Shown: positions 24,107 to 33,407, numbered from the stretch's first letter. The stretch: DNA of 64,000 nt from Pseudolysobacter antarcticus (GCF_004168365.1 NZ_CP035704.1:372001-436000), one strand, 5' to 3'. Numbers and translations are program-made. Notes: a model not told the origin generated them from the letters alone.

Positions 24107-26746
24107 ATGCGTCGATCATTGCTGGCAATGAGTATTTCCACCGTGCTGTTGTCCTCGGTGTATGCACAACAGGTGCAGCCCGATCCGAATCAGCCACCAC
24201 CGCTGAGCGGCAATGCCAGCGTCCCGATGACGTATGTCGGCAGCGACGGTCGTATCTCGCTCGGCGTGAACGACAAGGGCGATGTACAAGGCGAGGCGCT
24301 CGGCGTCTTCGGCGACAACGGCCAGCGCGCGTGGATCGGCCAGTTCTGGCTCGGCCAAGGCGGCGCCGGCGGTATTCAGATCGATTACAACTGGCTCTGG
24401 GGCAAGACGCGTCAGGACAGCATCGATGCGCCGGATTCGGTGGTCGTGGCAAAAAGTTTTCTCGCTGTCGATCAGAACCAGTGGCACGACCGCAAGGCCA
24501 CGCTCGGCATCGGCGCGGAAAAACAGGATCTGTTCCTGACCGGCTACGTGATGGGCGCGCTGACCGGCCAGCGTTTCGTCAACAGCAGCACGAGTTCGGT
24601 AGTCAATAATTTGTCCGGCAGCGACGGCACCGGCAACTACACGCAGACGCAAACCATCACCACGTTGATCGATTATTTCGAGCGCCCGTACAACTACGGC
24701 GTGGGTTTGCGCGGCGGTAAATATTTCGACGAAGGCTCGTTGCGTCTGCATGGTGGCCTGGATTACGAGAAGGGCCATATCGGCGCCGACCAGGCCACGC
24801 TGTCGCTGGGTGCGGACAAATATATCGCCGATACCGGTTTCAGTTTTTCGCTGCTTGGCGAGCACCTGAAAAAATCCGGCCCGTTCGAGACCGACAAATC
24901 CGACGATCGCGGCTGGCTGTTCGTGCGCTACGATTTCGGTCACGAAAGTGCGTTCCGCGCGCGTGAACCGTTCAAGATGGTGCAGGTCGAGAAGCAGGTG
25001 CCGACCCAAGCGCCGCCAGCCGCACCACAAGTGATTCGCAACGACGTGCGCCTCGATACCGATGCGTATTTCGGCTTCGACCAATCTACGCTGCATCCGG
25101 ATACCGTGCGCGAGCTCGACAGCATGATCGCCAAGCTCAAGTCTGCAGCGCGTGTGAGCAAGGTCACGGTCACCGGCCACACCTGCAACATCGGCACCGC
25201 CGACTACAACCAGAAACTTTCGGTGCGCCGTGCTGCCGCGGTGCGCGCCTATCTGATCCAGCATGGCATCGCCGCGGACGAAATCGAAGCGCGTGGCGAA
25301 GGTCTGAGCAATCCGAAATATCCGAACGACAACGAGGCCAGCCGACGCAAGAATCGTCGCGTCGATGTCGAATTTCTGACCATCGAAGAAACGATCGTTC
25401 CCGCCGTGCCGGTGCCCGCAACCGAGAGCAAAACCGAATGGGTCAAGGAGCCGGTGAAGATGCCGGCGGCATGGATCGAGCGCGCCTTGCGCAATCCGGC
25501 CGATCACAAACGCACCGTCGATGTGTACAAGATCCAGCAGCAAACCGTCAGTACCGCGCTCGGCCCGAAAGTGTATGCGCCGAAACCGCCGGTTGCGCTG
25601 GACGACAACGGTGTGCTCAATAGTTGCGCGCCGGTGATCGTTGCGGTGCTTGCCAACGACAGCGATCCGCAGGGACAAACCTTGACCGTCACGAGTGTCG
25701 GCAACGCTGGCTACGGCAAGGCGACGATCAACGCCGGTGGTACCGTCACCTACACGCCGAATGCGGCAACCGGTGCCGTGGCATGTACCGTGCCGCCAGC
25801 CGGACAAGGCGACAGTTTCAGCTACACGATCAAGGACACTGCGGGCCTCAGCGCCACGGCCACCGTGCATCTTGCACCGGGTCCAGTCACGATCACGCCG
25901 CCGGTCGCCGCCGACGATAGCGCCACGACGCCGCAGAATGTCGCGGTGAATATCAACGTGCTCGCCAACGACAGCGATCCGAACAGCTATCCGCTCAGCG
26001 TCGCCACGGTGACCGCGCCCGCGCACGGCACGGCCAGCATCAACGCCGACAACACCATCGCGTACACGCCCGCACTCGATTATTCCGGCGCCGATACGTT
26101 TACCTACAGCATCAGCGATGGCCATGGCGGCACGGCCACGGCAAAGGTTTCGGTAACGGTGACACCAACAGTCGTGGTCAATCATCCGCCGGTCGCCAAC
26201 GACGATAGCGCGAGCACGCGCGGCACCGCGCCGGTGAACATCAGCGTGTTGTCGAACGACACCGATCAGGATGGCAACACGCTCAGCGTGGCCAGCGTCA
26301 CCAGCCCCGCGCACGGCAGCGCGTTGATCAATGCCGATGGCAGCGTGCGTTACCAAGCGCAGGCGAATTTCTTCGGCAGCGATACCTTCAACTACAGCGT
26401 CAGCGATGGTCACGGCGGCAGCGCCAGCGCCAAGGTGACGGTCACGGTGATCCCGGATCTGCCGCCGCTCGCCGGTGATTTCTCGACGCGCGTGCTGAAG
26501 GGCTCGGTCACCGATATCGATGTGTTGTCGCACGCCTCCGACCCATACAGTCTGCCGCTGTCGGTCATCGCCGTCGATCATAACGGCCCGCTCGGTGCAA
26601 TCGTCACGATCAACCAGAACGGCACCGTGCGCTATCAGCACCTGCACGGCACGCAGGGCTACGACACGTTCACCTATACCGTTTCGGATGGTCACGGCAA
26701 TACCGCAACGGCAACCGTGACGGTGTTTGTCGCGGAAATTCTCTAG
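24107..26746 (+). CDS. Outer-membrane OmpA-domain protein with C-terminal Ig-like repeats
   Basis: The 879-residue protein has a signal peptide (cleavage near VYAQ21). An N-terminal region of about 270 residues looks like an outer-membrane beta-barrel (alternating segments such as NYGVGLRGGKYFDEGSLRLH). An OmpA peptidoglycan-binding domain follows at about 315-425 (FGFDQSTLHPDTVRELD ... ASRRKNRRVDVEF). Four Ig/cadherin-like repeats of about 90 residues lie from about 495 to 879, each with a DDS...NVLANDSDP start and DTFTYSISDGHGG end. OmpA domains usually end a protein, so the long repeat tail is unusual. It may span from a peptidoglycan-anchored barrel to the outside or act as periplasmic spacers. 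AAAGGAG precedes the ATG. It stands alone. Confidence 0.8.
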   Translation: MRRSLLAMSISTVLLSSVYAQQVQPDPNQPPPLSGNASVPMTYVGSDGRISLGVNDKGDVQGEALGVFGDNGQRAWIGQFWLGQGGAGGIQIDYNWLWGKTRQDSIDAPDSVVVAKSFLAVDQNQWHDRKATLGIGAEKQDLFLTGYVMGALTGQRFVNSSTSSVVNNLSGSDGTGNYTQTQTITTLIDYFERPYNYGVGLRGGKYFDEGSLRLHGGLDYEKGHIGADQATLSLGADKYIADTGFSFSLLGEHLKKSGPFETDKSDDRGWLFVRYDFGHESAFRAREPFKMVQVEKQVPTQAPPAAPQVIRNDVRLDTDAYFGFDQSTLHPDTVRELDSMIAKLKSAARVSKVTVTGHTCNIGTADYNQKLSVRRAAAVRAYLIQHGIAADEIEARGEGLSNPKYPNDNEASRRKNRRVDVEFLTIEETIVPAVPVPATESKTEWVKEPVKMPAAWIERALRNPADHKRTVDVYKIQQQTVSTALGPKVYAPKPPVALDDNGVLNSCAPVIVAVLANDSDPQGQTLTVTSVGNAGYGKATINAGGTVTYTPNAATGAVACTVPPAGQGDSFSYTIKDTAGLSATATVHLAPGPVTITPPVAADDSATTPQNVAVNINVLANDSDPNSYPLSVATVTAPAHGTASINADNTIAYTPALDYSGADTFTYSISDGHGGTATAKVSVTVTPTVVVNHPPVANDDSASTRGTAPVNISVLSNDTDQDGNTLSVASVTSPAHGSALINADGSVRYQAQANFFGSDTFNYSVSDGHGGSASAKVTVTVIPDLPPLAGDFSTRVLKGSVTDIDVLSHASDPYSLPLSVIAVDHNGPLGAIVTINQNGTVRYQHLHGTQGYDTFTYTVSDGHGNTATATVTVFVAEIL
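25588..26737 (+). repeat. Four tandem Ig/VCBS-like repeats encoded in the OmpA gene
   Basis: Repeat units begin near 25588, 25897, 26184 and 26459. The second and third are closest to each other, sharing PPVA.DDSA, VLANDSDP-like and SDGHGG motifs. The first carries a cysteine pair and an insertion; the fourth has lost the DDS start. The graded divergence suggests old internal duplication. Confidence 0.75.
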
Positions 26747-26758
26747 GTCGATATTTAT

Positions 26759-26792
26759 CAGCTGCGATGGCGTCGTATCGCCATCGCAGCTG
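26759..26792. terminator. Long perfect hairpin after the OmpA gene
   Basis: CAGCTGCGATGGCG pairs perfectly with CGCCATCGCAGCTG around a 6-base loop, 13 bp past the OmpA stop. Fourteen pairs without a T-run suggest a very stable 3' end or an RNA-stabilising structure rather than a textbook intrinsic terminator. The rest of the gap to the next gene holds nothing I recognise. Confidence 0.65.
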
Positions 26793-26909
26793 CGTACCAA
26801 CTGGAAAAACTCAGGCTGAATCGCGATTGGTTTTTCAGTCCGCCGAAATTAAACGCGCACTCGGCGTGGAGTCATAGCTCGACTTGATTCGAGTAACTCC
26901 GCCGACAAT

Positions 26910-27797
26910 TCATGCTGCTGCTTTTTCGCTGCCATGCGCTGCAAAATTCGATTCATTCTGTTGTGCGATCAGCGCGCCAAGATCCAATCCTGCCAACGCC
27001 ATCGCGGCGGCAGGCAACGGCACAAATTCTGAGCGACTGGTGCGCGCGAGACTGCCGCGGCGTTCGCTCCAGTGGATCAGTTCCAGCGTGCCGTCGAAAT
27101 GCTCGACCAGCGCGGTGCAATGTTCGACCCAGTCGCCGTCGTTGAGGTACAAAACGCCATCGACTTCACGCATGCTGCCGAAGTGGATATGGCCGCAGAT
27201 CAAACCATCGACACCGGCTTCGCGTGCAGCATCCGCGGCAAGTTGTTCGTACTGGCGGATGTAATTCAGCGCACGCCCGATGCGCGACTTGGTGATGATC
27301 GATAGCGGCAGGTATGGCAGTTTGAAGTATTTGCGCCACGCGTTGAAACGGCGATTGATCCAGCACAACAGGCGATACGCATCTTCGCCGAGATGGATTA
27401 GCCACGGCTTGCCGATGCCGGATTGATCAAATTCGTCGCCATGACAAACCCGAAAACGCCGCCCGTCGGCGGTATGGTGGATCGCATTCAGGCGCACATC
27501 GATCGCGCCGATTTTCTGGCCGCATAGGCCGCGCATCGGTGCATCGTGATTGCCGGGGATGTAGGTAACCTGAGTTCCGCGCGCAGCGATGGCGAGAAAT
27601 TCCGCGAGCACCGCGCCGTGTTCAACCGGCCAATACGGACGTTTCTCCAGCGCTTCCAGATCGATGATGTCGCCGACCAGATACAGCTGCTGCGCTTCGG
27701 TATGGCGCAGGAAATCCATCAGGTAAGCCGATTTGCAATCGACCGTACCCAGATGAATATCGGAAATGAAAATACTGCGAAAGCGCAAACGCGACAT
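26910..27797 (-). CDS. UDP-2,3-diacylglucosamine pyrophosphatase-like metallophosphoesterase (LpxH family)
   Basis: The 295-residue protein has the five metallophosphoesterase motifs: SDIHLG (12-17), GDIID (about 42), GNHD (about 82), CHGDEFD and GHIHFG (about 197). This is the COG2908 branch that includes LpxH, which removes UMP from UDP-2,3-diacylglucosamine in lipid A synthesis. It is longer than classical LpxH (about 240), with a 40-residue C-terminal extension. It resembles the second, LpxH-like group whose members are not all proven lipid A enzymes, so a different nucleotide-lipid substrate is possible. No neighbouring lipid A genes are present. Confidence 0.82.
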   Translation of the reverse strand: MSRLRFRSIFISDIHLGTVDCKSAYLMDFLRHTEAQQLYLVGDIIDLEALEKRPYWPVEHGAVLAEFLAIAARGTQVTYIPGNHDAPMRGLCGQKIGAIDVRLNAIHHTADGRRFRVCHGDEFDQSGIGKPWLIHLGEDAYRLLCWINRRFNAWRKYFKLPYLPLSIITKSRIGRALNYIRQYEQLAADAAREAGVDGLICGHIHFGSMREVDGVLYLNDGDWVEHCTALVEHFDGTLELIHWSERRGSLARTSRSEFVPLPAAAMALAGLDLGALIAQQNESNFAAHGSEKAAA

Positions 27798-27866
27798 GGC
27801 AGCGGCCTCGCGGGAATCCGGACGTAGCCTAGCGCCCGCGCATCACCGTCAGATGTCGGTTGCTTG

Positions 27867-28553
27867 TCAGTGCGATGACAGCGCGGCGCGTGCTTCGGGC
27901 AAAACCTGCGCGGCCCACTGCGCATACATTGCCGCCGATGGATGCAGACCGTCTTCGGTCAACATCTCGGCGCGCGCGCCGCCCGCGCGCGACACGTTTG
28001 CGATATCCACGTAACGCACATGCTGGGCGGTCGAGACATCGCGATTGATCGCATTGTAGGCATCCAGTTCGCGTGCAATTTGTTGTGTATCGCGCCCGCT
28101 TTTTTGGCCGAACGCGGTCACGCCCCAATCGGGAATCGAGACGACGATAACGTGTTGTGGCAGATCGCCGGCGAGATGAATCGCCCGCTGCAGCAAGGCC
28201 GAAAATTCGACGCGATAATTTCCCGTATCGCGACCGCGATATTGATTGTTGACGCCGATCAGCAGCGTGACCAGCGCATACGGCGGATGCAGTGTGGCAC
28301 CATCCATCGCGGAGGATAATTCGTCGGTGGTCCAGCCGGTTTTGGCGATGATCTGCGGCGACTCGATAAGGATGCCTTGCGTGCGCAACTTTGCCGCGAG
28401 CTGCATCGGCCAGCGGTCGGTTTCGGCCACACCTTCGCCGATCGTATAGGAATCGCCGAGCGCGAGAAAACGCGGCGATGCATCGGGTGCGGCCTTGTCA
28501 GACCCAGTCGTTGCGCCGAGCATCGTTGCGCCGAGGATCAACTCAAGCCACAT
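27867..28553 (-). CDS. SGNH/GDSL family hydrolase
   Basis: The 228-residue protein has a short N-terminal hydrophobic segment (MWLELILGATMLGATTG). Block I follows as FLALGDSYTIGEG with the nucleophile serine. The glycine block is poorly visible, block III is LIGVNNQY with the oxyanion asparagine, and block V is LTEDGLHPS with the catalytic Asp and His. This is a complete GDSL esterase/lipase core acting on acyl or acetyl esters, probably in the periplasm. The ATG at 28553 overlaps the end of the aminotransferase gene by 11 bp, so the two are probably co-translated. An upstream in-frame start would overlap more and is less likely. Confidence 0.83.
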   Translation of the reverse strand: MWLELILGATMLGATTGSDKAAPDASPRFLALGDSYTIGEGVAETDRWPMQLAAKLRTQGILIESPQIIAKTGWTTDELSSAMDGATLHPPYALVTLLIGVNNQYRGRDTGNYRVEFSALLQRAIHLAGDLPQHVIVVSIPDWGVTAFGQKSGRDTQQIARELDAYNAINRDVSTAQHVRYVDIANVSRAGGARAEMLTEDGLHPSAAMYAQWAAQVLPEARAALSSH

Positions 28554-29781
28554 GCCGCGCAGGTTCCGCGCCACGCGCGAGTTGCCGTTCGATCCGCGAA
28601 AACACATCGCGAAGTTCAGCCGGTTGCGGCAGCAAGGTGATGCGGAAATGCTGGCGCGTGCCGAGATTGAAACTCGAACCCGGCACGATCAGCACGCTTT
28701 CCTGTTCCAGCAACTGCAGCGCAAATTGCTCGTCGTCGAAGCCCGGCAGCAGCGCCCGGTCGATCGCCGGAAACGCATACAACGCACCTTGCGGCGCGAC
28801 CACGTTGAGGAAACAGCTGCTCGCGACGCTGTCCAGCACCGCACGGCGTGCTTCATGCAGGCGACCGCCGGATGCAGTGAGCGCGGCCGAGGTATCCGGC
28901 CCGGTCAGCGCGGGTTCGATCGCCCATTGCCCAGCGACGTTCGCGCACAGCCGTAGCGCCGCGAGCAGGTCGAGCGCGTGATGCAGGTCGCCGGTGCGTG
29001 CCCGTGCGCCGGAAAGGCTGAGCCAGCCGATGCGGTAACCGCAGGCGCGATGCAGCTTCGACAAGCCGCTGAAACTCAGGCACGGCACGGCACCGGCCAG
29101 CGGCGCGAGCGGCACGAATTCGGCATCGTCGTAGGTGATCGTGTCGTAGATTTCATCGGCCAGCAGCACCAGCCGATGACGCTCGGCGATACGCACGAGT
29201 TGGCTCAGCAGCTCGCGTGAATAAACCGCGCCAGTCGGGTTGTTGGGGTTGATGACAACGAGCGCTCGAGTGCGCGGCGTGATTAGTTTTTCGATTTCTT
29301 CAGGATCAGGAAAGTGCGCATTTTCGGCGCTGCACGAGTAATACACAGGCGTGCCGCCGTTGAGCAGGGTCGCCGCGCTCCACAGCGGATAGTCCGGGCT
29401 TGGCAGCAGCACTTCATCGCCGGGATTTAATAGCGCGCGCAACGAAATATCGATCAGCTCGCTGACGCCGTTGCCGATGAAAATGCGCTCGACGCTGCTA
29501 TCGGTTACGCCGCGTGATCTTTGCTGCGCGGCAATGATTTCGCGTGCGTGGCTCAAACCCTGCTGGTGGCAATACGCTTCGCTGCGATCCAGATTGGCGG
29601 CGACCGCATCGCGCAAATGTTGTGGCACGCGAAAACCGAACAGACCTGGATTGCCGATATTGAGCTTGTAGATGCTGCGGCCTTCGGCCTCCAGCTCCAG
29701 TGCACGATGGGCGAGGCTGCCACGAATTTCATAACGCACATGATTGAGGCGGGAACTGGTTGCAACGGGGGTGGTAGACAT
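28543..29781 (-). CDS. PLP-dependent aminotransferase, AlaA-like
   Basis: The 412-residue class I/II aminotransferase shows INPNNPTGAVYS with the cofactor-contact asparagine and LLADEIYDTITYDD. The Schiff-base lysine lies in SGLSKLHRACGYRIGW, and FRITLLP holds the carboxylate-binding arginine. The SGLSK-x5-GxRxGW pattern and the opening HVRYEIRGSLAHRALE match AlaA (YfbQ), a glutamate-pyruvate transaminase that makes alanine. The ATG at 29781 is used because it starts the family homology; the 79 in-frame codons upstream are alanine-rich and lie over the divergent rsgA start. It is co-transcribed with the GDSL esterase. Confidence 0.87.
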   Translation of the reverse strand: MSTTPVATSSRLNHVRYEIRGSLAHRALELEAEGRSIYKLNIGNPGLFGFRVPQHLRDAVAANLDRSEAYCHQQGLSHAREIIAAQQRSRGVTDSSVERIFIGNGVSELIDISLRALLNPGDEVLLPSPDYPLWSAATLLNGGTPVYYSCSAENAHFPDPEEIEKLITPRTRALVVINPNNPTGAVYSRELLSQLVRIAERHRLVLLADEIYDTITYDDAEFVPLAPLAGAVPCLSFSGLSKLHRACGYRIGWLSLSGARARTGDLHHALDLLAALRLCANVAGQWAIEPALTGPDTSAALTASGGRLHEARRAVLDSVASSCFLNVVAPQGALYAFPAIDRALLPGFDDEQFALQLLEQESVLIVPGSSFNLGTRQHFRITLLPQPAELRDVFSRIERQLARGAEPARHVA

Positions 29782-29932
29782 GGCGGGACGATCGGCAAGG
29801 TCGGTTGAAAAACGCATGCTAGCGCAAGCGGCGCCCAACACAAACTGTGCGATCGCTGCGCGACCAAGCGGATAAAGCAGCGCTGCCGCATTCAGGCGTG
29901 GCGCTGCCGAGCCGCGAAGGGCAGAATGGCGC

Positions 29933-31015
29933 ATGCAGATTTCACCGGAACAACTCGTCCAGCTCGGCGCGATCGGCTGGCGCACAGAAACGCTTTTGCC
30001 CGCCGATACGGTCGGCAAACTCGTGCGCGTGATTGCTCAGCATCGCAACGGTTATCGCGTGCACGATGGTGTGGAGGAGTTCGGCGCGCAGCCGGCGCCA
30101 CGGTTTCTCAAGCGTGATGCCGATCCGCAGATCCGCCCCGCCGTCGGCGATTTTGTATTGCTCGCGCCGCTTGGCCCGGCGCTGATTGAAACCGTGTTGC
30201 CGCGTCGCAGCCTGCTCACGCGTGCTGCGGCTGGCGAGCGTTATCAGCGCCAGTCGATTGCCGCGAATGTCGATAGCGTGATCGTGCTGATGGGCCTGGA
30301 TGGTGATTTCAATCCGCGCCGCATCGAGCGTTATCTGCTGTTGATCGAAGGCAGCGGCGCGTTGCCGGTGATCGCATTGAGCAAGCAGGATCTGCTCAGC
30401 GCAGACAATTGCGCCGCCGCCATCGCCGCGATGCACGAAGTGGTGCCACCGCAAACGCCGGTGTTTGCGATCAATGCCAAGGACGAAAAAAGCGTGGCCG
30501 TGTTGCTGCCGTTTCTCGGTCTCGGCGCATCGGTGGTGCTGGTCGGATCGTCGGGCGCGGGCAAATCCACCCTGACCAATACCTTGATCGGTCATCAGCG
30601 CCAAGCTACCGGCGAAGTCCGTGAGCATGACAGTCGTGGTCGCCACACCACCACCCATCGCGCGCTGATCCAGCTGCCGAGCGGTGGTTGCCTGATCGAT
30701 ACGCCAGGCATGCGCGAGCTGAAACTCACCGGCGAAGAAGACCTCGCCGCCGCGAGTTTTGCCGACATCGATGCTCTCGCGCAGACCTGTCGTTTCAGCG
30801 ACTGCGCGCACGCCGCCGAGCCGGGTTGCGCGATCCTCGCCGCGCTGGCGTCCGGCGAACTCGACCAAGGGCGTTGGGATAGCTACATCAAGCTGCGCGA
30901 CGAGCGCGATGCCGCCAGCGACAGCCTCGAAGCCCAGCTCAAGCGCAAGGCCGAAGGCCGCGTGCCGGGCAAGGCGCTGAACAAACGCACGGCGGAGAAG
31001 TACGGACGGAGCTAG
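29933..31015 (+). CDS. rsgA: Small-ribosomal-subunit biogenesis GTPase RsgA
   Basis: The 360-residue protein shows the circularly permuted GTPase order typical of RsgA: an N-terminal OB-fold, then G4 (ALSKQDLL) before G1 (GSSGAGKSTLTN) and G3 (DTPGMREL). The C-terminal zinc knuckle is CRFSDCAHAAEPGC. RsgA checks late 30S subunit maturation and uses GTP hydrolysis to leave the mature subunit. The C-terminal tail is basic (LKRKAEGRVPGKALNKR). GAAGGG lies upstream of the ATG. It is divergent from the aminotransferase and appears monocistronic. Confidence 0.95.
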   Translation: MQISPEQLVQLGAIGWRTETLLPADTVGKLVRVIAQHRNGYRVHDGVEEFGAQPAPRFLKRDADPQIRPAVGDFVLLAPLGPALIETVLPRRSLLTRAAAGERYQRQSIAANVDSVIVLMGLDGDFNPRRIERYLLLIEGSGALPVIALSKQDLLSADNCAAAIAAMHEVVPPQTPVFAINAKDEKSVAVLLPFLGLGASVVLVGSSGAGKSTLTNTLIGHQRQATGEVREHDSRGRHTTTHRALIQLPSGGCLIDTPGMRELKLTGEEDLAAASFADIDALAQTCRFSDCAHAAEPGCAILAALASGELDQGRWDSYIKLRDERDAASDSLEAQLKRKAEGRVPGKALNKRTAEKYGRS

Positions 31016-31206
31016 CGCGATATCGAAGCGAAGCTCGGCTTTATCACTGCCCACAAGCGCTGGATCCTGCATTCGCGAGGATGAGGTTCAACGTAGGTTG
31101 ACGCGCGTAAATGCGATTCTTGTGGGTGCCGCGCACATTTGGTACTTGGTCGCGCGCCGGATTTCTGTTAATTTTAAGTTGTAGGGCTGTGCCTAGGCGT
31201 ATTTGC

Positions 31207-32025
31207 ATGTTGATGTCAGTCAAAAATATGATGTTCATCGCTCTGGCATGCGTCAGCGCCAGTGCGTTTGCGCAGGTCGATACGCGCGCCGGTGCGCTGG
31301 TCGCTGTCAGCCCGATTGTGATGCCGCAGTCCAGCAACCCTGTGCTGCACGACCAGACCAGCAATGCGGTGCCGCCGCTCGGCGCTTCTGCGCAGCAATT
31401 GCTCGCCACGCCGGGTACGCTGGATACGCAAGCCGCCGACGATATCGTGATCACCGATGCGTCCGGCTGGTCGATCACCCAGATCAATTTTGTTGTTGCC
31501 ACGGATAACGGCAAGAATCCGGCAGCGCAGGCCGCCAGCGTAAATATCGTCGCCGACGGCAACGGCCTGCCGAACGACAAGGTGCTGTTCTGTCAGGCTA
31601 ACAACGTCGTGCCGACTTTCAATACGTCCGGCAACGTCATGAGCGTCATATTTCCGACCGTATGCAAATTGCCGGCCGGACATTATTGGGTGGAGTTGCA
31701 AGCGCTCAGTAACTTCAGCGTGAATGGCAATTTTGTGTGGGAAGCACGCACCACGCAGTCGGATAGCCCGGCGGTTTGGCGCAATCCCGGCGGACATTTT
31801 CCGGGCGGCCCGGCATGCCCGAGCTGGGCCACCCTCGCCAACTGCCAGATTGCCGGAAATTTCGTTGGCCATGTCGTCGCGCCCGATTTGTTGTTCCAGG
31901 TTCTGGGTGCGCGTATCGAAGCCGATCCACCTGCCTTGCCGGCACTTTCGCTGTGGTCCGTACTTGTGTTGAGCGGATTATTGGCGCTGTTCGCTGGCTT
32001 GCCGATGCTGCGCACGCCGCGCTGA
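31207..32025 (+). CDS. Exported protein with IPTL-CTERM-like C-terminal anchor
   Basis: The 272-residue protein has an N-terminal signal (NMMFIALACVSASAFAQ) and a mature region of beta-strand character with a cysteine pair (FCQANN ... TVCKLPAGHYW). It also has GGHFPGGPACPSWATLANCQ, with another pair. The C-terminus is LPALSLWSVLVLSGLLALF followed by LRTPR: a proline/tryptophan motif, a hydrophobic span and a basic end. That is the layout of the IPTL-CTERM sorting signal, used for retention or processing of surface proteins. The function of the mature domain is unknown. ATG at 31207 or 31213 are both possible, with no clear ribosome site. Confidence 0.65.
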   Translation: MLMSVKNMMFIALACVSASAFAQVDTRAGALVAVSPIVMPQSSNPVLHDQTSNAVPPLGASAQQLLATPGTLDTQAADDIVITDASGWSITQINFVVATDNGKNPAAQAASVNIVADGNGLPNDKVLFCQANNVVPTFNTSGNVMSVIFPTVCKLPAGHYWVELQALSNFSVNGNFVWEARTTQSDSPAVWRNPGGHFPGGPACPSWATLANCQIAGNFVGHVVAPDLLFQVLGARIEADPPALPALSLWSVLVLSGLLALFAGLPMLRTPR

Positions 32026-32091
32026 TCCTGAACCTCCTGGCGCGATGTGCCCGAACTTGCCAGACCGCATGGGTCAGGGCAGGATTGGCGC

Positions 32092-33390
32092 ATGGACATA
32101 GCCGCTACCGGCAACACGGATTCCACCTATTACGCCACGCTTGACCGGCGCCTCGTCGCCGCGGTCAAAGGTATTCACCTGCTCGCTTCGGTGAGCTGGC
32201 CGGCCGCCGCGCAACAGCAATTTCTGCAGGACTGGCGACGCGGTAATGCAAGCTTGCCGAGCATCGTTTATACGACGCATGACTACAGCGCCACGCGCGC
32301 CGAGCTGGCGAGTATCCACACTGCTTGCGATGCGCAACATCCGCTCGGCGATTATCTGCGACGCACGATTTCGTCCTGGCGCATCGCCACCGAGTTGCTG
32401 GAAAATCTTGGGTCAGCGAAGGTCACGGACTACTCGATCCGCCTGTACGGCAAGCCCGGCGATGCGTTGCCCGGCAGCGAGGTCAACAACGTCGATGCAG
32501 CGCGGCATTTCATTTCGGTCGCACACGAACTCGGCGAAGGCGATCTGATCGATCAGGCCGAATATCATCTCAGCGCCGAACAGGTGCAGGCGACGCTGCA
32601 AAAGCAGATCGATGCGTTTTTCGTGCATCACAAGATCAGCGTGGTGGTTGATCCCGATCTCGTATCGAAGGCCGCTGCCGGACCGACCCGGATTCGCTTG
32701 CGTTCCGCCACGGAGTTTTCCGAATACGACGTACACCAGTTGCTCGAACACGAAGCCTTTGTGCATTCGCTGACCGCGCTGAATGGTCGCGAACAGCCGG
32801 TGCTAAGCAGCCTCGCGCGCAACTCGCCGCGCATCACCGCCACGCAGGAAGGCCTGGCCACGTTCGCCGAACTCATCACCGGGCAGATCGATATCGAACG
32901 CATGCAGCGCATCTCGTTGCGCATCGTCGCGATCGACATGGCCTTGCGCGGCGCCGACTTCATCGAAGTGTTCAAGTTCTTTCTCGGCGAAGGCCAGAGC
33001 GAGCAGGATGGGTTCAGTTCGGCGATGCGCGTGTTTCGCGGTGTGCCGCTGACCGGCGGCGCCGCGTTCACCAAGGACACGGTATATCTGCACGGTTTGC
33101 TTTCGGTGCATACCTATTTCCGGCTCGCGTTGAAACATCGACGTTTCCACGTTTGCCGCAATCTGTTTGCCGGCAAGATGACCTTGATGGATGCGTTGCG
33201 GCTCGAACCGTTTTTCGAAGACGGCACGATCAAGGCGCCGCTGTACGTGCCGCACTGGCTCAGTCGCGCGCGCGGGCTGGCCGGGCAACTGGCGTTTTCG
33301 TTGTTTGCCAATCGCATCCGCATGGATCGTGTCGAGCAGGAATTTCTCGCGCGTCGCGGCAATCTCGCCGAAACCGCCGAAGAGGCATAA
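32092..33390 (+). CDS. Flavohemoglobin expression-modulating QEGLA motif protein (DUF1704)
   Basis: The 432-residue protein carries HEAFVH (H220, E221, H225) and TQEGLA (Q252-A256). These paired motifs define the family named after flavohemoglobin modulation and related to tyrosine-carboxypeptidase-like zinc proteins. The HE...H plus QEG glutamate suggests a zinc metallopeptidase, although no activity is established for this bacterial group. The rest is helical, with basic segments near the C-terminus. AGGA before ATG 32092 supports the start. It lies between the CTERM protein and maeB, each apparently independently transcribed. Confidence 0.83.
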   Translation: MDIAATGNTDSTYYATLDRRLVAAVKGIHLLASVSWPAAAQQQFLQDWRRGNASLPSIVYTTHDYSATRAELASIHTACDAQHPLGDYLRRTISSWRIATELLENLGSAKVTDYSIRLYGKPGDALPGSEVNNVDAARHFISVAHELGEGDLIDQAEYHLSAEQVQATLQKQIDAFFVHHKISVVVDPDLVSKAAAGPTRIRLRSATEFSEYDVHQLLEHEAFVHSLTALNGREQPVLSSLARNSPRITATQEGLATFAELITGQIDIERMQRISLRIVAIDMALRGADFIEVFKFFLGEGQSEQDGFSSAMRVFRGVPLTGGAAFTKDTVYLHGLLSVHTYFRLALKHRRFHVCRNLFAGKMTLMDALRLEPFFEDGTIKAPLYVPHWLSRARGLAGQLAFSLFANRIRMDRVEQEFLARRGNLAETAEEA

Positions 33391-33398
33391 ACACGCTG

Positions 33399-33407
33399 TG
33401 TTATAGT
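33399..33407 (+). promoter_or_regulatory. Extended -10 promoter upstream of maeB
   Basis: TGTTATAGT matches an extended -10 element (TGn plus TATAGT) in the 115-bp gap before maeB. No good -35 is present, which extended -10 promoters can tolerate. Confidence 0.45.

Noticed and set aside
25588-26737. Possible CRISPR-like or VNTR DNA repeat
   Set aside because: The repetition is at protein-domain scale (about 90 codons), diverged at the DNA level, and lies in a single reading frame; no short identical repeats with spacers.
24116-26800. A very long open frame (about 890 codons) antisense to the OmpA/Ig gene
   Set aside because: It mirrors the codon pattern of the real gene, is rich in Arg/His/Asp/Val as GC-skewed antisense frames are, and has no recognisable domain or ribosome site.
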